A stretch of DNA of 5,780 nucleotides from Vulcanimicrobiota bacterium (GCA_013289785.1 JABCZE010000121.1:1-5780); one strand, 5' to 3'. Numbered from the stretch's first letter, positions 1 through 5,653 are shown. Notes: generated from the letters alone by a model not told the origin. Translations and numbers: made by a program.

Positions 1-1255
1 AAATCTGATAGGTTTGGCCAGCGGTGATGCTTGAGGGAGCGTTCGAAATCGTCGGTGCCCAGCTCGACTGCGGCGATCCGGTGGGTGTGTACAGCACGAC
101 CGAGCTGGAAGCCAATATCATGATTTCACCGGTTGGGAGGAGCAACGGCGGCCCCTCTTCGGATATACCGTTGAGCTGGCTCAGGGTCGTACCGTTCCAC
201 TCATACGCGGTGCCGCTATCGCCGAAGACGAGAACGTTGCCGCTCGGCTCGAGGACCGCAAAGCTGTCGCCGGCGTTGTCGTTGTTGGGGAAATCGGGGC
301 CTTTCGCCCAGGTGCCTGCGACGGAATTATATATCGCGGTGTGACCCGCTCCGTATCCGTTCGTGTACGAGCCGGTGTAAAAGACGGTTCCGTCGGGACG
401 GAGAATCGACGGCCCGATCTCGCCGGGAGGATAGTAGCAGAGCCCCGGTCCGTACAGCAGGCACCCATACGGCGACGGCGAGTGCAGATCGACGATCGTC
501 GAGCCCGCGCTCTTCCACGTACCCTTCTTCGGGTTGTAGATCTCCGAGTTTGGGGCGTTCTTCACATCTGCCGTCAAGATCGTGCCGTCGGCGAGCAGCG
601 TCCAGCCTTCCTCGGCGTTAAAATCCGATTTGCCCTTGTGCTTGCGCGTTTTCCATTTCAGCGACTTGGGATTCAACGTCGCGTCGTTCTCGGTGAGCTT
701 TTCGCCGAGAAGCAGGGTTCCATTCGGCAACACGCTCGAGGGTGAATCCCCGATATAATTCCAGCCGTGCGGATGGCCGAGCGCAGTAAACTTATTGGTT
801 GCAGGATCGTAAACGGCGCCCAAATTGGTAAGCTGCAAATCGTAGCCGTTTCCGGGGGTGTTGTATTCGCCACCGCTAATCACGAAACGGCCGTCGGCGA
901 GCATGTCGGAAGCGGCGGCATCGGGGCCGTAGCCGCTCGGCAGCGAGATGGCCTGACTCCAGGTGCCGTCGGAATAGCCGCCGTCGGCATCGGGAACGTA
1001 ACGATAGAAGCTGTTCCAGTTCGTATCGCTCTGCGCCAGAATGGAACCGTCGGTCAGCAGCCACGCGAGTTGCATACGCGTTGGGGGTTGGCTCGTCAGG
1101 CGCGTGACCTGGCCAGGGTGACTCGCGCGCCACGTGTCGAGCGTTTGCGGCCCGATTCCGGGGAGCGTCGACCGGCCGGCAGAGCAACCGGCAGCACCGA
1201 GGGCGACTACGGCAGCAAATGCTGCGAGCCCTGATTTAAAGTAGCAACGCGACAC
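1..1255 (-). CDS. Kelch/galactose-oxidase-like beta-propeller lipoprotein, partial (C-terminus beyond window)
   Basis: Reading the minus strand from GTG at 1255 gives 418 codons without a stop to the window edge. The GTG is chosen because a GGAGG sits 5 nt upstream and translation gives an export signal: basic start (MSRCYFK), hydrophobic stretch at residues 9-22, then lipobox AAGC with Cys24 as the lipidated residue. The first in-frame ATG (residue 61) would lose this signal. The body has about seven repeats of the form L-x-x-D/N-G-x-I/L-L/V followed by a strand ending in Y-(D/N)-P and T-W. They lie near residues 66-106, 118-163, 174-205, 218-251, 283-323, 332-361 and 370-393, as in a seven-bladed kelch/galactose oxidase propeller. 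From about residue 400 (APTISNAPSSITAGQ) an Ig-like E-set domain seems to begin, as in galactose-oxidase-like proteins. No copper-radical active site is recognisable, so an oxidase role is not claimed. C265 and C273 could form a disulfide. It is the last gene of the minus-strand series. Confidence 0.88.
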   Translation of the reverse strand, partial: MSRCYFKSGLAAFAAVVALGAAGCSAGRSTLPGIGPQTLDTWRASHPGQVTRLTSQPPTRMQLAWLLTDGSILAQSDTNWNSFYRYVPDADGGYSDGTWSQAISLPSGYGPDAAASDMLADGRFVISGGEYNTPGNGYDLQLTNLGAVYDPATNKFTALGHPHGWNYIGDSPSSVLPNGTLLLGEKLTENDATLNPKSLKWKTRKHKGKSDFNAEEGWTLLADGTILTADVKNAPNSEIYNPKKGTWKSAGSTIVDLHSPSPYGCLLYGPGLCYYPPGEIGPSILRPDGTVFYTGSYTNGYGAGHTAIYNSVAGTWAKGPDFPNNDNAGDSFAVLEPSGNVLVFGDSGTAYEWNGTTLSQLNGISEEGPPLLLPTGEIMILASSSVVLYTPTGSPQSSWAPTISNAPSSITAGQTYQI

Positions 1256-1313
1256 GCGAACCTCCAACGAATAAGCAGCGAGAGGCGCAAAGCCTTCGAA
1301 GTTTGTTCGCGTG
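1253..1313 (-). promoter_or_regulatory. Possible start-codon-masking inverted repeat in the leader of the kelch lipoprotein
   Basis: In the minus-strand transcript CACGCGAAC (complement of 1305-1313) is a perfect 9-nt match to GTTCGCGTG (complement of 1253-1261). The second arm ends in the GTG start codon and begins at the last G of the Shine-Dalgarno sequence. A CCTC about 20 nt before the GGAGG could also pair with GAGG of that site. The structure would hide the start from ribosomes. It may be fortuitous in GC-rich DNA, and a control role is inference only. Confidence 0.25.
1261..1265 (-). promoter_or_regulatory. Ribosome binding site (GGAGG) fixing the GTG start of the kelch lipoprotein
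   Basis: Minus-strand GGAGG lies 5 nt before GTG at 1255. It is the only strong Shine-Dalgarno sequence near the open frame. It coincides with the start that yields a lipoprotein signal peptide, which settles a start codon that ATG-only gene finding would miss. Confidence 0.8.
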
Positions 1314-1321
1314 GTTCCCCT

Positions 1322-1567
1322 TTACTGCGCGTACTCGATGCCGAGATTCACCTCATTAAGAGCTTGCTTCACGAAATTTATCGCATTGGCGCGATGGCCG
1401 CCCTTGTTTGAATTCGCCGCCTCAAGGTTGGTGAGAGCGGATCGCAGATCGGTCCGGGCATTCACCATGTAGGTTTGCGTGGCGAGCGCTGCACCGGCAC
1501 CGATTGCCGCGAAGCAGAGCGCAAAGAGTAGGGCGAGTACGCCGAAGCGTAGCTTAGAGCGTTGCAT
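1322..1567 (-). CDS. Small exported helical protein with KGGHR motif, function unknown
   Basis: This is an 81-residue protein. Residues 1-29 form a cleavable signal peptide: basic MQRSKLR, a long Leu/Ala/Phe hydrophobic core, and an Ala-Leu-Ala site with cleavage predicted before Thr30. There is no lipobox, so the mature 52-residue chain should be free in the periplasm or outside. It reads as two amphipathic helices (about 36-52 and 59-78) joined by a turn at KGGHR (55-59), followed by a conserved-looking A-I-x-x-V-x-x-A-L-x-E-V-x-x-G-I-E-Y-A tail. From memory, small exported proteins with this helix-KGGHR-helix pattern occur in several phyla without a known role, but I cannot name a Pfam family. 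A modest GGAG (1578-1581) lies 10 nt before the ATG. It sits 43 nt after the DUF4386 gene and 66 nt before the kelch gene, so it may share their transcript. It is likely real: signal peptide, patterned helices and good spacing. Confidence 0.82.
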   Translation of the reverse strand: MQRSKLRFGVLALLFALCFAAIGAGAALATQTYMVNARTDLRSALTNLEAANSNKGGHRANAINFVKQALNEVNLGIEYAQ

Positions 1568-1577
1568 TAGGGTGTGT

Positions 1578-1581
1578 CTCC
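1578..1581 (-). promoter_or_regulatory. Probable ribosome binding site (GGAG) of the small KGGHR protein
   Basis: Minus-strand GGAG lies 10 nt upstream of the ATG at 1567. The spacing is at the long end of normal. No better site or alternative start is nearby. Confidence 0.5.
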
Positions 1582-1583
1582 AT

Positions 1584-1613
1584 TAGGCCGAGGTTGCTTA
1601 TATAACCGGCCTA
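1584..1613 (-). promoter_or_regulatory. Hairpin across the DUF4386 stop with a TATATAA element in its loop
   Basis: TAGGCC (1584-1589) pairs with GGCCTA (1608-1613). After a two-base bulge GGTT (1592-1595) pairs with AACC (1604-1607), leaving an 8-nt loop. The minus-strand loop region reads TTATATAAG, a good match to a -10 box, so the small protein gene at 1567 may have its own promoter here. No convincing -35 box lies 16-18 nt further upstream. No U-run follows the hairpin, so it is not a classic terminator. Promoter, mRNA processing or attenuation site all remain possible. Confidence 0.25.
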
Positions 1614-2141
1614 TTCGAGGCGCGACTGCTCGTTCCATCGTCGAGCATTTACGCCGAACGCGAGGAGCCACAACGTCAGCGACCCTTCACCGACGAGGCC
1701 CGCGATCATCAGGTAGGGGAAGAACAGACGGTTTCCGAGCGCCGGCGAGAGATACGTCAGCCAACCCAATCCCGTAATCGCCAGCAGCAGGCTTAGAAAT
1801 CGCGGAAGGAACGTCGACTTGAAAATGAGGTAGGCGAGCAGCAGGCAGTAGCATCCAAAAAATACGAGCTCGTTGACGTTCACTGAGGGGAGGTGCAGCA
1901 GGCGAAGTACGCTTACCGCGCATCCCGCCAGACTGAAAAGCGCCGCGAGCAGCGACAGGCTCCGATTCACCGGCTTGAGTAAGTCGTACAAGATGAGGGT
2001 CACGACGACGTAGCAGGCGCTTCCGACGAGATTGCTTGCAAGGCTGAGGCTGCCGCTCGCTGCAGTAACTGCGAAAATTCCCGTGAGAATGGACAGTAAG
2101 TAGAACGCTCCTGCAATGCGCGCCTTTAGGAGTGGGGACAT
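1611..2141 (-). CDS. DUF4386 family integral membrane protein
   Basis: This 176-residue, very hydrophobic protein has about six predicted membrane helices near residues 10-28, 33-54, 61-82, 92-107, 112-132 and 140-163. The signature matches DUF4386 as I know the family: an N-terminal R-x-A-G-x-x-Y-L-L, then L-L-K-P-V-N-R-S-L-S-L-L-A-A near 54-67, Y-L-I-F-K-S-x-F-L-P-R near 104-114, and a final helix carrying G-E-x-S-L-x-L-W-L-L (151-160). Members are usually somewhat longer (about 210-240 residues). Here the shortening appears to fall between helices 3 and 4. The family has no assigned biochemical function, and no catalytic residues are visible. The ATG at 2141 lies 12 nt after the stop of the upstream propeller lipoprotein. 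Its Shine-Dalgarno sequence TAAGGTG includes that stop, so the two are probably co-transcribed and translationally coupled. The family call is firm and the role unknown. Confidence 0.88.
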   Translation of the reverse strand: MSPLLKARIAGAFYLLSILTGIFAVTAASGSLSLASNLVGSACYVVVTLILYDLLKPVNRSLSLLAALFSLAGCAVSVLRLLHLPSVNVNELVFFGCYCLLLAYLIFKSTFLPRFLSLLLAITGLGWLTYLSPALGNRLFFPYLMIAGLVGEGSLTLWLLAFGVNARRWNEQSRLE

Positions 2142-2149
2142 CTCAGCGG

Positions 2150-2156
2150 CACCTTA
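2150..2156 (-). promoter_or_regulatory. Ribosome binding site of the DUF4386 gene, overlapping the upstream stop codon
   Basis: The minus strand reads TAAGGTG 8 nt before the ATG at 2141, where TAA is the stop of the propeller lipoprotein gene. A terminating ribosome would sit on the next gene's binding site, which favours coupled translation. Confidence 0.55.
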
Positions 2157-3329
2157 CTTTAGCGGCGGATTAGCCGAGGCGTCGACCGGGGTGACGAGCT
2201 CGCCGCCGGACGTCGAAGCAATCGGACCACCGCCCGGATAAGCAATTTTATTGGCTTCGTGCGTTTGCGGCTGCTCGTACCAAGGATAAACGGTCGAGTC
2301 ACCGCCCCACAGCGCTTTGCCATTCTTCATGAAATGAAAGCCCGTAGCAAAGCCGGTCGTGCACGCGGTCGCGCTGCCGGTGTAGGGCTTTGCGAACGTG
2401 CAGACGCTCGATCCTGAATCGGAGAGGTCGAAAAGCGCCCAAGCGAGGTTGCCGTGCTTGTCGATTGCGACGCCAGCCGGAAAATAGAGATCCGACGTCT
2501 CTTTCTGAAGAACTTTCGCGTTCCCGGAACCGCCCGAGCCTTTCACGAACTCGTCGAGCTCTGCGTAATACGTGAAACTTCCGGTCGTGCCGCTCGCGAT
2601 CTGGCCCGAAACGAAAATGTCGCCGGCGGAATCGACGGCGCACCCGACCGGCCCGTCGGCGAGCGACGGCGAACCGGCGCTGCCAAAGTTGGTATCGGTC
2701 AGCGTCGAGGTCTCGGTTGTATTCTTCGTACCGGCCTTCCATATGTCGATCACGTCGGTGTAGATCGTCGTGCCGTAGATATTCCCCGCCTTGTCGCCGC
2801 AGACGTAGCCCAGCATCGCACCCTCACTGCGATTGGTGAGGTTCGAATAGAGCGTGTTGATCGGCTCCGACGCGGTGGTCAGCGGCAGCTCGTACTCGGT
2901 AACTGCGCCGGAGTACCCGCTCGCGTCTGGGCCGCCGTTTGCGACGAACAGATGCTTGTGTTTGTCGATCCAGGTACCTTGCGGAAAGTCGATGCCGGAA
3001 GTCGAAGAACCGCCGCCGGCGAGACAACCCAGTTGGCTGCCTCCGCTCGCTGCGTAGTAGCAGATCGCGCCGTAATAGCCGTTCAAGCTGGGATCTGCAA
3101 CGTAGATGGCCTGCTTTCCGCCATCGGGCGATTCCCAACTACCCGCACGCGTGGCTCGATTATTGAAGGGCGCCCGCGCAGCGAAACCTGGGAGCGTGCG
3201 CACGAGCGGGTTCACCTGCGAAGGTATCGCGCGAACTGCAGATCCCACCGGCGCGTTCGAAACGCTGCTCGCGCACGCCGCCAGAAAGACGATCGCGGCC
3301 CAACCACCGAACACTCGAAGACCGTTCAC
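2154..3329 (-). CDS. Cys-rich NHL-like beta-propeller lipoprotein
   Basis: Starting at GTG 3329 gives 391 residues. MNGLRV, a hydrophobic core at 6-18 and lipobox LAAC with Cys19 indicate lipid anchoring outside the cytoplasm. A TTG at 3341 would add four residues (MLVI), and an in-frame stop lies just upstream. AAAGGGG abuts the TTG and is about 12 nt from the GTG, so the start is not settled. After a low-complexity Ser/Pro/Ala linker (20-70), about six irregular blades follow to residue 365. The clearest cores are QAIYVADPS (73-81), G-T-W-I-D-K-H-K-H-L-F-V-A-N (118-131), Y-V-C-G-D-K-A-G-N-I-Y (175-185), P-V-G-C-A-V-D-S-A-G-D-I-F-V (227-240) and P-A-G-V-A-I-D-K-H-G-N-L (284-295). Six further cysteines (90, 102, 177, 230, 310, 323) suggest disulfides. 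It is probably a relative of the divergent gene at 3501, sharing the V-G-C-x-V-D-x-x-G-D core. No enzyme motif is seen; a binding or structural role is a guess. Confidence 0.88.
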   Translation of the reverse strand: MNGLRVFGGWAAIVFLAACASSVSNAPVGSAVRAIPSQVNPLVRTLPGFAARAPFNNRATRAGSWESPDGGKQAIYVADPSLNGYYGAICYYAASGGSQLGCLAGGGSSTSGIDFPQGTWIDKHKHLFVANGGPDASGYSGAVTEYELPLTTASEPINTLYSNLTNRSEGAMLGYVCGDKAGNIYGTTIYTDVIDIWKAGTKNTTETSTLTDTNFGSAGSPSLADGPVGCAVDSAGDIFVSGQIASGTTGSFTYYAELDEFVKGSGGSGNAKVLQKETSDLYFPAGVAIDKHGNLAWALFDLSDSGSSVCTFAKPYTGSATACTTGFATGFHFMKNGKALWGGDSTVYPWYEQPQTHEANKIAYPGGGPIASTSGGELVTPVDASANPPLK

Positions 3330-3500
3330 TATAACCAGCAACCCCTTTCCACATCATCCCGAGTCATTTGCGGGCAAGACTGATTTGCTGCGATGTGTTC
3401 GCGCCACCGGTGCGGTTTCCAGCTCGCGGAGGCGGTACGGCGCCCAGGCCCGCGGCGCGATCGAGCGAAACTGGCCCTGGTAACGCCAAAGGAGGTTTGT
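3330..3500. promoter_or_regulatory. Divergent intergenic region between two propeller lipoprotein genes
   Basis: About 160-170 bp separate the minus-strand gene starting near 3329/3341 from the plus-strand ATG at 3501. Promoters for both directions must lie here or overlap the gene starts. I could not find a -35/-10 pair with correct spacing on either strand. No terminator or operator palindrome stands out. Confidence 0.4.
3488..3496 (+). promoter_or_regulatory. Strong ribosome binding site (AAAGGAGGT) of the plus-strand lipoprotein
   Basis: Near-complete anti-16S match AAAGGAGGT, with GGAGG ending 5 nt before the ATG at 3501. It fixes this start rather than an in-frame ATG at 3393, whose 36-residue extension is Arg-rich and would bury the signal peptide. 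Confidence 0.85.
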
Positions 3501-4481
3501 ATGAATCGTTGGAGCTCGTTGCATGTGCTCGTCGCGGCGAGCGTCATTCTGGCCGGTTGCGGGCAGCAGTTGTCGCCGGCGCGATCGGTCGGGACGGCCC
3601 CCGGGCCTTCCTGGATGCGGCCCGACACGCCGGCGAAGAAGGCGCTGATCTACGCGTCGGATGCCGACACGAACGACGTCTACGTTTACGACTACAGAAA
3701 CGGCACGCAAGTGGGAACGCTTACTGGGTTCGACGATCCCGGCCCGCAGTGTGTCGATCGCAAAGGCGACGTTTTCGTGCTCGACACCGGCAACTATACG
3801 ACCGTCGAGTACAAACATGGCGGTACCAAAATCATCAATACGTACCAAAATGGCGGCACCGATGCCGTCGGGTGCTCGGTCGATGCGCAGGGGGACCTCG
3901 CGATAACCAACCAAATTCCCGGCCAAATCACCGTGTACGCCCACGGCACGGGAAGCGGTGCCACTTACACGCAGAGTGCTTGCAACTACATGTGGCCTGC
4001 CGGTTACGACGGCAGCGGAAACCTTTTCATGGAGGGCGCCTCCGACTCGGGCACCGAGGTCTGCGAGCTTCCTGCGGGCGCGACGCAGATGCAGCACGTT
4101 TCGCTGAGCGGCGTGTTCATCAACTTCCCCGGCAGCGTGCAGTGGGACGGCAAGTACATTACGCTGACCGATCAAGAGTTTCAAGGCGTCTACAACACCG
4201 GCATCTACGAAGCCACGGAGTCGGCATCGGGCAATCTCTCGGCGTTCGGAGGGACGGAGCTGATCGCTAACTGCAACGGCAACTATACCGAAGTGCTCGA
4301 GCCTTATATCGTCGGCCAGAAGAACGCGCCGATCAATCACAAAGAAGGCAAGACGATCGTCGGCGGCAACGCGCAGTGCTACGATGCGGGCGTAAGCTAC
4401 TGGCCCTACCCGACGGGCGGGTCGCCGTCAAAGAGCTTCGGCGACTACAACGTCCAGGGTATATCCGTCAGCTTTAAGTGA
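3501..4481 (+). CDS. NHL-like beta-propeller lipoprotein
   Basis: This is a 326-residue protein. The signal peptide MNRWSSLHVLVAASVILAGC has lipobox LAGC with Cys20 lipidated, then a flexible linker to residue 46. The repeat domain begins with L-I-Y-A-S-D-A-D-T-N-D-V-Y-V-Y (49-63) and continues in blade cores P-Q-C-V-D-R-K-G-D-V-F-V (82-93), V-G-C-S-V-D-A-Q-G-D-L-A-I (123-135), P-A-G-Y-D-G-S-G-N-L-F-M (166-177), P-G-S-V-Q-W-D-G-K-Y-I (210-220) and a C-terminal unit near 282-305, so roughly six blades. Extra cysteines lie at 84, 125, 161, 188, 258 and 293. From memory, this S-W-M-x-P...Y-V-Y...V-G-T-L-T-G-F architecture recurs as a multi-copy family in Candidatus Eremiobacterota genomes, without an assigned function. 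The gene is monocistronic: divergent from 3329, convergent with 4552, with a hairpin 20 nt past its stop. No catalytic motif is visible; ligand or polymer binding at the cell surface is only a guess. Confidence 0.92.
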   Translation: MNRWSSLHVLVAASVILAGCGQQLSPARSVGTAPGPSWMRPDTPAKKALIYASDADTNDVYVYDYRNGTQVGTLTGFDDPGPQCVDRKGDVFVLDTGNYTTVEYKHGGTKIINTYQNGGTDAVGCSVDAQGDLAITNQIPGQITVYAHGTGSGATYTQSACNYMWPAGYDGSGNLFMEGASDSGTEVCELPAGATQMQHVSLSGVFINFPGSVQWDGKYITLTDQEFQGVYNTGIYEATESASGNLSAFGGTELIANCNGNYTEVLEPYIVGQKNAPINHKEGKTIVGGNAQCYDAGVSYWPYPTGGSPSKSFGDYNVQGISVSFK

Positions 4482-4501
4482 CGTCGTCTCCCTGAGGCAT
4501 A

Positions 4502-4534
4502 GCACACGGCTTTGCGAATCGCAAAGCCGTGTGC
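4502..4534. terminator. 33-bp palindrome, probable bidirectional terminator between convergent genes
   Basis: Arms 4502-4517 and 4519-4534 are perfect 16-nt reverse complements around a single central A. As RNA this gives about 15 bp with a 3-nt loop, GC-rich at the outer end (GCACACGGC). It lies 20 nt after the plus-strand stop (4481) and 17 nt before the minus-strand stop codon (4552), so it can serve both. Neither side has a U-run, so termination is not of the textbook type. The hairpin may also protect the 3' ends. Confidence 0.7.
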
Positions 4535-4551
4535 AGTCGGGTTGCGAGCGG

Positions 4552-5550
4552 TTAAGGCTTCGCTACCAAGAGCCCTGTCGGCAACTCGACGCCGTTGCTC
4601 AACGTTGCGTAGGACGTGTACTGACCGGGCTTGTACGCGTAGACTTCGTGTGTGTCAATATCCGACTCGACTACCGTCGCGAGCGGTTTGCCCTTATTCT
4701 CAACACTGATCGCATATGGATAATCGTTGCCGGCGATCGTTTCAAACGGCGACGTCGAGCCCAGTTTATACACGTTGATCGTGTTGCCTTCGCCGCACGT
4801 GACCCACAAGTACTTATTCTTCTGGTCGACCGCGACGCCAATCGGCTCCCCGCAGCCTGTCAGGCCCAGGTTCGTAGCCGTAGTCGTTCCGTACGCCACC
4901 TCGAAAACGGCGTTGGCGCCGAAATCGGCGATGTACAGGTTCTGGGCCTTGTCGAGTGCGAGCCCAAAGGGATCGGTGAGCCCTTGCCCGGTGACGCTTT
5001 GGTACGGCGATGTCGCGCCTTTCTTGTATTCCTCGATCGCCGCCGGATAGTTGCTGACGTAGACCGTGCCATGCTTATCGACTGCAACGCCGAGCGGATT
5101 GCTCACGGAATCGGTTAGGATCACCTTCTCGGTCGTCGAACCCTTCGGGTACTCCTCAACGTCATTCCCCGAGCAGTTATCTGCTACGTAAAGCGTCCCT
5201 TTCTTGTCCATTGCTAAGCCGTACGGGCATCCGTTTAGAACGTGGATCGTCGCGATCGGGCCGGGGTCGGCCGTTAGATCGGCAGTCTGATAGACGTTAA
5301 CCGCCGTTTCTTCCTGATCGGCCTCAAATACCAACGAGGCATTGGTGGCATAGGTCGGGTGTACCGACCCAAGCGGCATTGCGTGCGTCCCAGAGAACAA
5401 AGCGAAGGGCATGCCGGCGTGGACGACTCTTGCCATTGGCGTGCCCGAGCCGCCGGTCGAGGGCGCCCCAGAAGAACCGGCTCCTGCGCAGCCGGCAATT
5501 GCAAAAAGCGCCGCTATCAACAGGACGCGGCGCGCGTGTTTCGTCTGCAT
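4552..5550 (-). CDS. NHL-repeat-like six-bladed beta-propeller lipoprotein
   Basis: This is a 332-residue protein. The ATG at 5550 is chosen because GGAGG lies 8 nt upstream and the product starts MQTKHARR, with a hydrophobic core (9-19) and lipobox IAGC, Cys21 being lipidated. A longer in-frame ATG at 5721 lies inside the tRNA gene and is rejected. After a Gly/Ser linker (22-70), regular blades start at Pro109, Pro152, Pro194, Pro236 and Pro278, with a closing P-T-G-L-L-V at 324-329. The period is 42-46 residues, with core P-x-G-x-A-x-D-x-x-G-x-L-Y-V-A-D and a second half x-V-x-E-Y-x-x-G-(S/A)-T. An N-terminal partial unit (73-108) plus the C-terminal strand would complete a sixth blade. Cysteines pair by position: 108 with 125 and 233 with 252. 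The fold is well supported. No binding partner or reaction can be read from the sequence. It has its own leader downstream of the tRNA terminator. Confidence 0.93.
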   Translation of the reverse strand: MQTKHARRVLLIAALFAIAGCAGAGSSGAPSTGGSGTPMARVVHAGMPFALFSGTHAMPLGSVHPTYATNASLVFEADQEETAVNVYQTADLTADPGPIATIHVLNGCPYGLAMDKKGTLYVADNCSGNDVEEYPKGSTTEKVILTDSVSNPLGVAVDKHGTVYVSNYPAAIEEYKKGATSPYQSVTGQGLTDPFGLALDKAQNLYIADFGANAVFEVAYGTTTATNLGLTGCGEPIGVAVDQKNKYLWVTCGEGNTINVYKLGSTSPFETIAGNDYPYAISVENKGKPLATVVESDIDTHEVYAYKPGQYTSYATLSNGVELPTGLLVAKP

Positions 5551-5558
5551 AAAGGTTG

Positions 5559-5563
5559 CCTCC
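5559..5563 (-). promoter_or_regulatory. Ribosome binding site (GGAGG) fixing the start at 5550
   Basis: Minus-strand GGAGG sits 8 nt before the ATG at 5550. It shows that the true start is here and not at the in-frame ATG at 5721 within the tRNA gene. Confidence 0.85.
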
Positions 5564-5624
5564 AAAGGCCGTAGAGAGAAGTAGGCACGCTGGTTTCGCG
5601 GCGCGTCCTTCAATGCCTCGAACG

Positions 5625-5653
5625 AAAGGCCACCCCATTGTGAGGTGGCCTTT
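5625..5653 (-). terminator. Hairpin terminator downstream of tRNA-Asn
   Basis: AAAGGCCACC (5625-5634) and GGTGGCCTTT (5644-5653) are perfect 10-nt complements around a 9-nt loop. On the minus strand the stem starts 7 nt after the encoded CCA of the tRNA and ends in a short T-run, as for an intrinsic terminator. It should separate tRNA transcription from the lipoprotein gene at 5550, which then needs its own promoter in 5551-5624. No confident promoter boxes were found there. Confidence 0.75.

Noticed and set aside
341..1234. Plus-strand open frames at 341-745 and 767-1234
   Set aside because: Both are mirror images of the kelch lipoprotein codons in the opposite strand. They are Arg-rich with no Shine-Dalgarno or domain.
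1..1255. True copper-radical galactose oxidase
   Set aside because: The Cys-Tyr cofactor pair and Tyr/His ligands could not be identified in the visible part. Only the propeller fold is supported.
2454..3383. 309-codon plus-strand open frame
   Set aside because: It lies fully antisense to the lipoprotein at 2154-3329, is Arg/Ala-rich with no domain, and has no ribosome binding site. The minus-strand frame has a lipobox and blade motifs.
3342..3500. Sigma-70 promoter pairs such as minus-strand TTGCCC with GATGAT
   Set aside because: Spacing between the boxes is about 13 nt and matches are only 4 of 6, so it is not distinguishable from chance.
3368..4270. 300-codon plus-strand frame overlapping the lipoprotein in another phase
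   Set aside because: It is strongly Arg/His-rich shadow translation. The 3501 frame explains the same DNA with a signal peptide and repeats.
3354..4340. 328-codon minus-strand open frame
   Set aside because: It is antisense to the plus-strand lipoprotein at 3501-4481, which has AAAGGAGGT and a lipobox. The product is rich in Arg/Val/Ala without recognisable domains, a typical shadow in GC-rich DNA.
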